Shown here one piece after another: positions 24,301 to 35,186 of a DNA stretch of 57,600 bases. The notes below the pieces were generated by a model. The model was given only the letters and a program-made list of their open reading frames with translations. It ran no database searches and was not told the DNA's origin. Location: NCBI GenBank assembly GCA_015657535.1, contig JADHZB010001748.1:21082-78681 (forward strand), written 5' to 3'. The first letter of the stretch is position 1, and the number at the start of each line of letters is the position of its first letter. Made by a program: the position numbers and the translations under genes. The DNA comes from Nephromyces sp. MM_2019 (lineage: Eukaryota; Apicomplexa; Aconoidasida; Nephromycida).

Positions 24301-26765
24301 AAATTGCTTGAAAAAGAGAGTTTTATATCGATTTTTCAGTCGATTTTTGCTTCTTCAGTATATAAAGTTCTTCCTCTATTATTTGCCTGATTTTGTCGAT
24401 TCTTCATCTTTTAATAAACGAAGTTTAAATCGAGACACTCCCGTTGTGAATTCAACTTTTTTTGCTTTTTTTTCTTTACACCTTCACTTGCAGGCAGCAG
24501 CACGTTTTAGTGCACTAAATTCCTGCGTCCTTGCCTTTATGAATGGGTACTCGCACACACAGTTGTTTAGTATGTATTTTTAGGCCTTTGCATTACCGTA
24601 GCGGATCTTCCGGGTATAATAGAAGGTGCTCATCTAGATTTTGGCCTGGGAATACAATTTCTTCGTCATATTCAGCGAACTTCATTGCTTGTCTACGTCG
24701 TTGACATCTCCCTAGAATCTCCAGATCCTTTTGAAGCTTTAATGTGCCTAAGGTGAGGGAATTTATTAGCTGTGTGTATGATGCATACGATTATGCACTT
24801 TTATTTGAATTTCTTAAGAGAGAGAGAATAGAGATGATACATTTTGGGAGCAGCTGTTCTATTTATGGTTTTCTTGCGGAACCGAGACTCTCTTTGAAAC
24901 TTTCTATTAGTAGAGCTTAGATTAATATTATGGTGCTACAAATAATGGATATTCACAATGTTTAGGTTCTTCTCCTTCTTCTCCTTCTTCTCCTTCTTCT
25001 CCTTCTTCTCCTTCTTCTCCTTCTTCTCCTTCTTCTCCTTCTTCTCCTTCTTCTCCTTCTNNNNNNNNNNNNNNNNNNNNNNNNNNNNNNNNNNNNNNNN
25101 NNNNNNNNNNNNNNNNNNNNNNNNNNNNNNNNNNCTCCTTCTTCTCCTTCTTCTCCTTCTTCTCCTTCTTCTCCTTCTTCTCCTTCTTCTCCTTCTTCTC
25201 CTTCTTCTCCTTCTTCTCCTTCTTCTTTTGCTCCATAGTGGAAACCTAAACTTTCTGCTCAAAGTAGTTCATAGATGCATTCACTCTTAAATTTTTAGGA
25301 TTCCGTTGTCCTCATGGAAATGTTTACCCTCTTGAACCCTATGTGTTCTCATAAAGTATAGCAAGTAAAACGTTTCCTTTTCTAACCCCCCCCCGTGCTA
25401 ACTGGAGAGTACATACACATGATCACATGGACACACCCATATACACCACCCTTATCAGGATTTTTTTATTTTTATCTTAGCTGATTCACGCCTTGCTAGC
25501 TTCCATCCTATGCTTTAGTGTAGTAATCTTCATCTAAATGTACACAAACTACTGCATTCGTATCAAAGCGTTTTATAAAAAACACCAAGAAAATTTTTCG
25601 AAAGAGCATTGAAGACATTCTTGATCTGCTGCTGGTATTAGTGTGTAGTTCTGCTGCCTTCAAAGAGACGGAACACACTAATGAAGGCTGCTGCCTTATA
25701 TGTGTATAGTTTCTAGAGCTTCATATGTCTATCTTTGCCCACTTTTATGTGTTTCAAGGAAAGAGCTATATGAATATAATCCGGCGCTTGTGAAGAAGGC
25801 AGCCTTTGTAGTGGCTAATAAGTGTGATATAAGAACTGAAGAAAGCTTGGAAAAAGTCGATGCTCTTTGGAAGAAGGTAGGTTTCCAGGAGAAGGTTGAG
25901 GGTTGCAAGTTATATCTAGCGGGAGGAGAAAATGCGGCAAATCCTCCTCTGAAGAGAAGCTTTTCAAGCAGCTTCCTCGGTGTTAGAATCATGAACTTTA
26001 TACGCTTCTTTAGAAGCACACACTTTCTGAGTTGTGGTGTGTGCGCTTTTGTCAGTTTATTTTCGGCTTCTCACTCTATCTTTTTTTGAGAGTTTTTGCA
26101 TGTGTGTGCTTCCTCTCTCACAAGTATATCTATTAATCCGTGCCCCTTTTCTGTGTATTTTTATCTTCCCCAATGAGACTATTGCTCTGTGCGTTTGCGT
26201 ATGTGTGCTTTCCTCCTCCCCAGTTTATCTATTTTGCCTTGCCTTTGTTTCCTCTACAGTTTATGGTTTTTTTTCCACCCTTGTGTGCGTATTTCAGATA
26301 GTTATGGACTGTATATACACTGAAAAAACTATCTAAAATGTCTTCTTCAGGTGCAGGATTCTAGCGAAGAAAACTTACAGTTTTTCCCGGTCAATATATA
26401 AAGATTTACTTTTGTTTTTTAATGAAGAGAAGCAATAATTCCGTCAATTTTTTCGTGCTATTCTTTCATGCTATGAAATACTCTGCTCTCTGAATTCTTA
26501 GTGTATGATGGCAAGCGGTTTGTTGCAGTTGATTAAGCCTTTTTTGCTTATGAATGGGAACATCTATGAAATCGCGTGGAGAGTTAATAACTTCGTAAAA
26601 GCTCTTTTTCTTGAAGAAGTTACTCCGCAGCTTTCCGCACGGAAGCTGTTATTTGATGCGAATTTATGCTGGAATATTTTCTTCAAGGAGAGGTTTTTTT
26701 TTTATCTCATGCTTTGTGTGTGTTTATGCATCGGTGACTCGCTTTTTCAAAGTGTTCAAAGTTGA
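18393..26765 (+). CDS. Obg/CgtA-family GTPase, 12 exons
   Basis: Exons: 18393-18596, 19426-19620, 20305-20417, 20838-20907, 21098-21156, 21387-21435, 22804-22881, 23854-23935, 24584-24752, 25759-25876, 26351-26389 and 26502-26765, about 479 aa. Obg proteins bind GTP and act in large ribosomal subunit assembly. Exon 1 gives about 68 residues ending FEDLKVLR. The splice then restores the Gly-rich Obg fold ([13 protein letters not shown] near residue 70, then [10 protein letters not shown]). The G domain shows P-loop GFPNAGKST (244-252), switch I region [16 protein letters not shown] (291-294) and ANKCD (359-363). The G5 SA motif is degenerate (FFP/CMMASG), and there is no OCT domain. The N-terminal extension suggests organelle targeting, but I could not establish a transit peptide. 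The last two exon borders (GTCAAT donor, final stop) are the least certain. Confidence 0.88.
21170..21370. repeat. intronic TG-rich minisatellite in Obg introns 5-6
   Basis: Repeats of about 38 nt with a core like TTTACTTGATTGTGTGTGTT flank and fill the short intron 21157-21386. The repeat lies almost wholly inside the intron and keeps TG on the sense strand. Confidence 0.5.
22560..22710. repeat. intronic tandem repeat, about 50-55 nt unit, 3 copies
   Basis: Copies of GTGTGTAGCATAGCAGCCTC followed by CCTAATCTATACGTGG-like sequence lie in Obg intron 6 (21436-22803), just upstream of the P-loop exon. Confidence 0.55.
23585..23800. repeat. intronic TG-rich minisatellite, unit about 40-50 nt
   Basis: Five to six diverged copies of GTGTGTGTGATTTTACCACC followed by a CTATTATGTTT-like segment lie in Obg intron 7 (22882-23853). 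A plus-strand open frame through it is only repeat translation (Val/Cys-rich). Confidence 0.6.
24967..25225. repeat. (TTCTCC)n polypyrimidine hexanucleotide array, interrupted by a gap
   Basis: A near-perfect TTCTCC hexanucleotide array lies inside Obg intron 9 (24753-25758). All visible bases are pyrimidines on the sense strand. It is interrupted by 74 Ns (25061-25134), so the true length is unknown. Mirror-symmetric polypyrimidine DNA of this kind can adopt triplex structures. Open frames through it (FFSFFS or KEKKEKK) are not genes. Confidence 0.95.
25061..25134. other. assembly gap (74 Ns)
   Basis: Run of N within the hexanucleotide array of Obg intron 9. The same repeat lies on both sides, so the gap is a collapsed or unresolved array rather than missing coding sequence. 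Confidence 1.
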
Positions 26766-27670
26766 CTTCAACGTACCAATAAAGAAAAAACAACTCATCA
26801 CTGCTCACACATTAAAATAATTCACACACACAAAACGCAATAAATCTATGCACACAAATAGTAGTCAAGTACACACACAAGAAAAACTCAGATTCATCAA
26901 TAACTTGCTGTTTTACAGCTAAAAAACGTGCCTCTAAAGTATATTTCGCCTGCTGCATCATCCAAAGGAACACTAGGCATTATTATCTTTTCTTCCAGTT
27001 TTGTAAGCTGTGCCTATCTTCAACATTGAAGCAACGCATTACGTATCTACGCAAGCATGAAAGGCGGATTTTGCACACAAACGAAAGCATTTCTTCTACG
27101 ATAAAACTCATCAACTTCCTATTATCAGAGCTGCCTTCGTATCGACGATCTTGAATTCGATCGAAGTTGTATTTTTGCAGAGTAAAGCATTTAAAACTGT
27201 TAAATTTCCTTCATATTCCTTATCAGGACTTTCTCAAGTCGCTAGTCTTGCACCATCTTTAGGCCTCTAATTTGCATTACTCAATGTGCTTGCCCCATGC
27301 TTGATAAAATCCAATGTGCCTCATTTTTTACAATTCCCCTAGCTAATTTTACAAAAAATAAAGTCTTTTCATCGTGTATGCAGATTAGTGCAAGATTTGG
27401 ATACGGAATCGATCGTAAGTTATCTAGGCATCCACAGCAGCGTATTTTGCGGTTTCTTGGGATTTCACTTTGAAGCTTGTTCTGTTTCATTTACGGCAGC
27501 TTTATCGGCTTTTTGTGTGCCAGATTGAATTACAGTATAGCCCACTTTTTTAAGAGGTTTCTCAAGTGGTGATGTAGCTGGAATAGGCTAGAGAAGCATA
27601 ATCCACGCACGCACACAAAATGATTTAACTGTCGCTCTCTAAGAAGAAAGTGAAGAAATCCCACACACAC
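26766..27670. other. no gene seen
   Basis: Between the Obg 3' end and a weak minus-strand candidate. Short frames on both strands lack paired splice sites or coherent peptides. Confidence 0.4.
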
Positions 27671-27937
27671 AATCGCTGGCGATTCTGCAGCGATGCTCTC
27701 AAATGTTTGAAAGAGATGAAGATGGATGTTTTGAAGCCAAAGCCCCGTGTTTGACGTTTTTTAGAAAAACTCCATGAGTTCTTTTGAAGCACATAAAAGC
27801 CTATTGAAGCAAAGATTCTTAAGAATCGAGTAATTTTCTCGATAATTTGAGAGCTATTTGATATCTTCAAGGGAAAAGTTTTTTCATCATATCTCACTAA
27901 TAGCAGCATTAAACGATTTACAGTGTTTTTTAAGATG
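27671..27937 (-). CDS. possible two-exon fragment, unidentified
   Basis: Exon 27898-27937 (HLKKHCKSFNAAI; acceptor GTGCTTCAG, donor GTGAGA, out phase 1) joins in phase to 27671-27800 (acceptor CTTCAATAG). The second exon encodes a basic peptide containing FYVLQKNSWSFSKKRQTRGF and ends near a GTGTGT donor. A 126-codon uninterrupted minus frame also runs through the region (27625-28005), so the alternative is a single unspliced exon. No domain was recognised. Confidence 0.3.
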
Positions 27938-28164
27938 CTGAAGCACGGAAAACCTTGTGCGTGCATGGAAAATTTATATATATATTCATCACAACTCCTA
28001 ACCAAAGTGCTTTTATGGAGGAGATATGCTTAAACTTTGAGAGTAAAGGCTTCAACTGATGTGCTTTTTGCCCGTTTTTTTCAAAGATATATCAAAAGTG
28101 ACTTTTATTATAGCCCGCATACTAGCTTTGAGTTATATGTATGACAGAAGAATCATCAGTAGCA

Positions 28165-28333
28165 CATAAGCTATTCCTTATGTGCGACAAATGGCAAAGC
28201 TTTGCCTGTATATAGCAGCCTAGGGCCAAATCTTGATGAAACTACAGCTGCTGACAGACCAACTGATCATGGGCGGAAGGCCATAGCTTGGGTTTTATCA
28301 GCGTTAAATTTCGCCGGAGAGATTGATATATAG
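28165..28333 (+). CDS. possible terminal exon, unidentified
   Basis: A plus-strand frame with coding-like codons reads through SSLGPNLDETTAADRPTDHG and RKAIAWVLSALNFAGEIDI to a TAG. A minus-strand frame is also open here but its composition is less convincing. The 5' border is uncertain (ATCATCAG or CACATAAG). No family was recognised. The rest of 27.94-29.28 kb shows no other supportable gene. Confidence 0.35.
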
Positions 28334-29282
28334 CGCTTCATCAAAAGACTTGCAGTTCTTCAGGCCATGCAGGGTCCTGCCTAATGTGATGTTTGGCTGT
28401 AATGAAAATCTACACATTCTAATGTGTTTGCTTATCCATACTCTTACACTAATGTTTTTGGTTTTCTGCTGATTCTTGCGCAAAACAGGCTTCCTGGAAG
28501 CATTAAGAGAAACTGAAGAGCGCCTTTTTCTTCAATAGCTCCAGCTAGTGTCAAAAGCTAGAAACACTCGAAAATGGACGTTCATTCAGATTTAAGACAA
28601 ACTACTAAGTATGAAGCAAGCCTTCCAGTGGTATTATGTGCTGAAAATAATTTTTGAGATCCCCTGCATTTTTTACTGCATATTCAGCCAATTTTTCAGT
28701 TTTTTTATAATTTCTTTGCTCTCTTGCCTTGAGGGTATCCACCGAGTTTTTCTTTTACTTTATTCGTTTCTTATCACTACATGGTTTTCTTTTTGATATC
28801 TACGCGCATCTCTTCAGCTTGAATTCCCATCAATTTCCTTGCCCTTTTTTGAATTTATGTGTCTTTTTCCCATCTTTACCCGCCTTCAGAAGTTGTAGTC
28901 TGCTCCCAAGCTGAAGATGATATGTATATACGATTGACTATAAGCCTATTCTGGCGCTTTTCTACCGTTTTTCTCCCGCAAAATTTTTCCTTGTAAAATA
29001 ATCGAAATGCACTTCTTCTGAATGAAATCGTATAAACGAATATTTCATGCGCTGAAAACTAGTCCATTGAGGCCCTGTTTAGTCGTACGCGAGTATGCAT
29101 GTGTGACCCTATTTAGTCGTACGTGTGTGTGCATGTGTGTGAACCTGTTTATCTGTACGTGTGTGTGCATGTGAGGCAATTTCATTCTCGAAGTAGGAAA
29201 GTTGGTCCAACTGAATAAGAGTTGATCTCGCTTTTTTTTCAGTCTTCTTCTAAAGCTTAAAGTAGTCTTTTGAGACATCTGC

Positions 29283-29991
29283 CTACCCTTGTTTTGGCAA
29301 GAATTCTTTCTCCCGGTTCTTCAGGGGGTTGCTTGCTTCCCCCATTACATTCATGAAATCTTTTTGTAAATTATTTTCGAAATCATCGCGGGAAACCGGC
29401 CTCGCATCTTTTCCTTTTTTAATGCTGATCTCTTTTTTCTTGGCTTTTGCTGCCATTTTAAGGCCTCCGTCCTCCTTCTTAGCGATATGTTTGATACACT
29501 CTATCCCCGTAACTGTTTTTTTTATCTCCTCGCTTTTGTGGTTTTCTATATCAAATTTGTCTGCAATTCTCCCCCCCCCCATTTTGAATTCTCTTTTTCA
29601 ATTCTCTTCTTATGAGCTGATGCTGTTGCAGATATCTTCAATTTGATGAGTTCTGTTAAAAATTCTAACTCTTGTATACCGCATAGCATCTGGTATCTTC
29701 TATCTAGTATGGCAGCTTGAAGTTCTTCAGGAGGGGAATCAATATCCACTGGGTTGAAAAACAGTGAATTTGAATATTTGGTTTCCTTCTGAGTTTTCCT
29801 ATTATATTCTTTAGTCCAAACAGGAGATGGATTACTTTTTTCTTGATTTTTTTGCTGCTTACTTTGTGTTGTGAAAGGTCGATTGAGGGTGCTTTTTAGG
29901 CTAGTGGCACTAGCTTCTTGCTTAGTCCCGCTGCTTTTCTCCAGGAGTGGCACATGAGCGAAATCATTATAATGGGAAGTCTTCCTTTGGC
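29283..29991 (-). CDS. charged unidentified protein exon, frame broken at a G10 tract
   Basis: After a TTCTCACAG acceptor the minus strand reads QRKTSHYNDFAHVPLLEKSS. It continues through a Lys/Gln/Ser-rich region to FFNPVDIDSPPEELQAAIL, ELEFLTELIKLKISA and HKKRIEKENSKWGGG, then stops 12 codons past a run of ten Gs (29571-29580 on the plus strand as C10). The next frame continues directly after the tract with RIADKFDIENHKSEEIKK and a Lys-rich, coiled-coil-like tail to 29283. One extra G (or two fewer) restores a single frame of about 235 codons. A homopolymer sequencing error is the simplest explanation; a real frameshift or an intron border are alternatives. It may continue past 29283 through a GTAGGC donor. 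Family not recognised. Confidence 0.55.
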
Positions 29992-30671
29992 CTGTGAGAA
30001 AACAGGATTCTCAACGATGAAGAAAATTTTTGTTAATGCCTGGGCTTTCTCGCATCGTTTTTTTGTACCCATTATGTAAATATAAGCGTATGTACTTGCC
30101 ATGTGCTATAATACCTTGTAAATTTCATCCTCGCTACTCTACTGCCCTCCCTCTTCAAATCCCCACGTTCCTACGATTACCACGAAGAAATTGTAGGATT
30201 AATCCCACTTTAAACAGAATTTCTTCCCCCAAAGGATTAACTAAAGTCCGTTGTGAAAGGATAGTATGCATAGGGAGCAGCGAAGTATTGCTGTTAATCG
30301 GGTGATCTACAGTGTGTACGAAATTTTTTTCAATAATTTGTTATTCTATCAAACAGCTGAGTGGAGGGGGGTGGTAATGGGGATTAATGTGGCTGAATTT
30401 ACCCCATGCTGGATGCAAGGATATCTCACTGTATAACTCGCTTGGTTAATAATGCTTCATGGGCGGCGATTTTTTGGACTTAATGCTTGATTCTTAAGGT
30501 AAACACAGCGAGTGAAAAGATAATCGCAAAGAAGGCTCGACAATTTATAAAGGAAAAAAATAAAAACAAATTATAAGCGGATGAAGCAGTAGGCAGGTTG
30601 AAAAATAGGAGGGCTTAAGGGCTTCAAGCTTTAGCGAGTAAGGCAAAAGATAGAAGTATGTAAGCATCAAA

Positions 30672-33045
30672 ATGAATGGATGTAACATGCAACCGATGGA
30701 GGCACCTGCGGAGTCCAACAAGCCTTTTTTATGGTTGCTGGAGTTTCAAAAAACCTCTTTTATATGGCGCACCAGACGGATTTATCAAAATTATCCAGTG
30801 CTTCGTTTCGCTGCTAATTCTGGCTTCGTTAATGTGCTGGTGTGTGAGTGTGGTGTTGGTGATTGTGCGTATTTGTGCTCGTGTTTGCTTGTTTGGGTGT
30901 ATTCGCTTTTTTCAATATACCACGAATCTACGTACAACTCGGTATTTAAAGTAGGATACCATCTTGTGTAAGGACTTTTAACTGCTTTATGGCTTTACGA
31001 TATTTCCGTCCTACGCTTTGGTATATGCAGGCGACCCCCTCTTCCCGTATTTCTGTGGGAAACTTAGTTTTGCATTATTATAGCGTAGCGCCGAGTTGTG
31101 CATCACTATAGTTACTGTTTCCTTGTTTTTTTTCAGCCGAAACAGCATTGTGAAAATCATTCTTTTAGCACACTAAATCCCTCGGTACTCTTTCGGAAAG
31201 AAGAATTTCATGTGATACTGCAATTTCTATCACTCCAAACACCTGCTTGTGTGTTACCATTTTGCAAAATTTTCTGCCCTAACCCGTTATTGGTATATGC
31301 TGCATTACTAGATAATTTTACCTGCCAGGCTTTCATACTGGTTTTTATGCTCAGAATGCGCGTTTAGCGCCCTTTCCGGTAGAGAATGTCGATCAGGCTT
31401 ACGTGGAACTTCCGGTGCATCCGTATAGGTCGAAGGAAGCAATTGGAAGGGTATTGAACCCGTCGAGTTATCCTATTAAAAAAAATTTTCTTAATTTTAT
31501 AAATTCAATTATACGGCTGTTGAAGCTCTGCCTAAAATTCGCTTGAGCATCCAATTGTTACCGGATGAAGCTTCAGCGTGTGCGTGAGGTTACCAGCTAC
31601 AAGGCATTCACTTAACCAAAGGCTATGAAGGTGACTGAAGGGTTATCACATAAAATATGTTTTCTAGCCCTACTCAAGCATCTGATAGTGACGTATTATC
31701 TTGAGATTGATAAATTGATGGATTGAGAGGCTTAGTGCAATAGATTGCTTCGATTTTCAAAAGGGGGTCTACGTAATGGCAGCCACAATATAAAAGGTAG
31801 ATTATCTATCAGCTAGGGATTCTAAGCCTTTTTTTTCATATTTAGGAGGGAGAATAGTGCGATAGCTTACAGCTGCAGATGAAGTTTTTAGGTAAGCATT
31901 CTATGAGAATAGCTAAGAAACTTTTTCTGGAGTATAGTTTTTTCACGTCACCAATTGTATTCGTGCAGTGGAATGCCTAGCTAAGCATTAGAAGGCAGAC
32001 AGATATGAGAGCAACGCTAATATGACAGCAAGACATGTATGTGCGCAATAAACGTATGAGATATTGTTAGGAAATTTCTCCCATGTGCAGGCTACAATGA
32101 TAGGGTTATCACTTGAAACATAGATAGAATTAGCACTAGTTCTTACTTTAAAAAATTCTTATTCGCATAATTTAATGTTTCAAATGCATGATGGATGAAA
32201 AGCGATACTTTTGAGAGTTAATAGAATTTATGTCATTGGGAGAATGAAAATTTGGCTCAGCAGGCTTATACCAAAGATTAGCGACTTTAGATTTAAGAGA
32301 ATCATTGGGACAAGATTTCTAGAGTAGCTCTTGAAAAAAAGTACCTCAACACAAGATAATTTCAGGTGTCACTAATTACTACCGGAGCTCAAAAAATTGA
32401 CCGGAACCAGATGAAAATGAATTGAGCATCTACTATGCAGGCAATATTGCTCTTTAATAGTTACAAAGATTCCGAAAGGAAGCATAAGGTTCTAACTAGA
32501 AAGCGATGCAAATCTTTGGAATAAAACTTTTTTTCTGGTTAAGCAGTGAAATTCTTCCCAAAATTTTGCAAAAGAAAAATTTCTGTTTGGTTTTTAAGGA
32601 AAAAATCGCCATCCAAGTGCTAGCCAAATTGCCTGCCAAACCGTAAGTATTTTTTTTTCATTTTCCAAAAAAAAGGAAAACTACAGAGTGTTCCGAGAGC
32701 TCCTAGTTGATTTATAGAGTTTCTTACTACTTACGGAATACTAATTAGCTGTTTCTATCCCTGTCCCTGAAGTATATCGAGTAGCAATTACCCATGCTGG
32801 TTTATAATGGTTAACTTTCCAAGTGAAATGTCTTCTTATCCCAGTTGATGCTCAAGGGTACCACGCAGATATGTACATTTTTTCACTTTATTCACACCAT
32901 AACATCTTCATTCACTAGCTCATACTCTCACTATAGTGCTCTATCGCAATCTGTTAGATTCTGCTTATATTTTTATTTCTCTAGGCCAGCAAAAAGGCCA
33001 CTTGCTACTTGCTGTTGTGCTGGCACATTTTATGCTATTCTTTAA
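30672..33045 (+). CDS. small 5-exon gene, unidentified, about 133 aa
   Basis: Phase-consistent exons: 30672-30797 (ATG; MNGCNMQPMEAPAESNKPF), 31137-31211, 31355-31450 (NARLAPFPVENVDQAYVELP), 32599-32642 (EKIAIQVLAKLPAK) and 32985-33045 (ends TAA). Acceptors are good (TTTTTTTCAG, TATGCTCAG, TTTCTCTAG). Donors are mixed: GTAAGT at 32643 is strong, while GTGCTT, GTGATA and GTATTG are weak. The product is basic at its C-terminus, with no signal peptide or membrane segment seen. Exon 1 overlaps two other open frames, so the start is tentative. Exons 2-4 are the best supported. Family not recognised. Confidence 0.45.
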
Positions 33046-33844
33046 GTCCACACATCATAACTATGCATAAATTGACGATTGTGCATCTAGGCATCGATTT
33101 CATGAAAGCTAAATTTATACTGCACTGGGCTGATTTTTCTTCTTTACCATTATGCGGTATATTGTTGCTCGATATTTTTGCCCTATGGCATTCTTAAGAA
33201 TGTGTAAATGATGCCACAGCCGTAATATTAGGCAATATATTTATGACGGAAAAAAATTGTGAAGGTAGCTTCAGGGGAGTTGCTATCAGCAATTCTGATG
33301 TAGCTGGAAAGAGTGTGATTTTTTCCTACTTTAGTGACTTGCTCACTCTGGGTACAAAAACCCTCTGGAAGGGATATTTCATTGTAATATATATAGCAAT
33401 TAAAGGCAAGCATAGATTAAAAAAGTGCATCCTCAATTTGCAGCTTCCAAAATGGTGTCACTAACTTCGGTCTTTCCAGGGCTGCATGTTTCTTTGTTAT
33501 GAGCTACAGGTATACCTTGATGGAAAAAAGCACTATAGAAAATACCGCATTATATTAATTTGTTGTCTTCCTCCTAAATTATTAGGTTTTATTAAAAACG
33601 GTTATCCAATAAAGTTTGCTGTGAAAATCAAATCTAATTGCTAATAGCTCTAATCATATTTCTTATTAAGATGAAAGCATAAGGGCTCATCTAGCGATTA
33701 CAAGAAAATGGCTCAAAAAGAGCTCTCGATTTTACGTTTAAATTTTGCATCTGACAAGAAGCATGTCTTAGCAAAATTCTTAATAGCACAGTGTTTTTAA
33801 TAGCAGTCCTCATGGAGTATTACGTAGCCAATGTACCCCCTTAC
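33046..33844. other. no supportable gene
   Basis: Short frames occur on both strands. Downstream exons of the Ser-rich minus gene (35.0 kb) should begin somewhere in or beyond this stretch, but I could not identify one. Confidence 0.35.
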
Positions 33845-35026
33845 CAATTCTGTTTTCAATGATTTCTCTGCCTCGACCGCATGTTGAATTTCTGCTATTT
33901 CCCTAATAGGATTTGGTAGCATTGCTATGAAGCAGTCGTATAAGTCTGAGGACTCTCGAAAGCTTAGCTTGTCCACCTTATCTGCCTTACTCCTCTCTTG
34001 GAGATCGTACTCTTTTGCCGTTGCGCCACTGGGGGTGGATATGTGCCGCTCTTCTACTTTCGCGCATTTTCCACCTAATGTGTCGGTGACTGAGCATACG
34101 CTCGATGAGAGAGTATCTCTGCCAACCCGCAAGCGATTCTCTGGCTCAAGTCCGCTTTCGCCTACATGTTGCTGCGCACCTTGTGATACATTCTGCCTGT
34201 TAGCTGTCTCTGCCGTGTTGCCGGGACTTACCCTACAAGTTTTGTAGTCCGGTAGAGTCGACGAGATGTCATTGCTCGGCAGGATATGACCATGAAGGTT
34301 ACTAGCGCGTAGAGAGTTTCCACGAATACTGGGAAAAGAGGAAATTTCGGGGTAATCGGGAGCTGCAGAATTTGCGGAGAGCGTGACAGAATATGCACTA
34401 GGAGGGGGGGAACTGAAGATTGAAGAGGGTGGAGTAAAATGGTGCGGTTTATACGAGTGTATGTCGGAGAAGCCGGGTTTTTCTTGTGTTTCCTGCGTGT
34501 TGCTATGACTTAGTCGCCGCAGAGAAGGTAATCCATCGTAAGTTAGCGGCAAGTCACTGAGGAGAGATGGGTTCAAGAGGTAATTAGAAACGCCTCTGTT
34601 GTCACTGGTAGTACTTGAGCTGTGTAGTGAACTATGCTGACGCTGGTGTTGCTGCTCTTTTAATATGGCCTCATTTAGATTTAAAGCTTGAGCAGTACAA
34701 GGAGTTCGTGTTAGAGGATGAGTTACTGGGAATCTTTCCTTCAATTGTTTCCCTCGGCTTAAATGGCGTACACGAGCACTTGGTTGCTCTTTAAAGCCTT
34801 TGTTTTCCAATAATAACGAAAAGTCGGTATCTGCCTCTGATTCCTCTGCATCCCTCCAAAGATGGCTGCACTCCAGGCAACAATTCACTGCCGCCATCGA
34901 AGAAAGTGGTAGGGCGGAGGAATTACTATTCTTGCTATTGTAATCATGCTCTTTTTCAAAGCTTAGCCCGTATTGAGGAGTGGATGATATAGAGTAAATA
35001 TCTTCGACATCGTCTTTTAGCACCAT
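33845..35026 (-). CDS. Ser/Pro-rich first exon of an unidentified protein
   Basis: A 394-codon open stretch runs from ATG (MVLKDDVEDIYSISSTPQYG) to a GTAAGG donor, far above chance length. An in-frame TGA lies about nine codons upstream of the ATG, so this is a plausible first exon. The peptide is rich in Ser, Pro, His and Gln, with only short ordered-looking segments such as CCLECSHLWRDAEESEADTD and, at the end, MLPNPIREIAEIQHAVEAEK. Two Cys in CCLEC do not make a recognisable zinc site. The C-terminal helix continues into the next, unfound exon. It lies head-to-head with the plus-strand gene starting at 35187. Confidence 0.7.
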
Positions 35027-35186
35027 CTTTAGGTTAGGATGGTGAAGTTCTCACTTGAGCATTAATGGCTGCTTCAGTATTTGTAGAGATAATCTCGAAA
35101 AGTCATACGGTGGTAGTCTTAAGGAAAATATGTAGGTCCACTAAATTTTAACCGGAAGGTGCTACGGCCGCTGTTAGTCTCCTTTG
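35027..35186. promoter_or_regulatory. 160-bp divergent intergenic region, probable bidirectional promoter
   Basis: The ATG codons of two divergent genes (35026 minus, 35187 plus) are separated by 160 bp. Any core promoter for both must lie here unless 5' non-coding exons exist. No TATA-like or named element is evident. Confidence 0.4.

Noticed and set aside
24928..25290. Open frames of about 100 codons on both strands (FFSFFS, KEKKEKK, GEEGEE)
   Set aside because: Pure translation of the hexanucleotide array in an Obg intron, open in every frame, with Ns in the middle.
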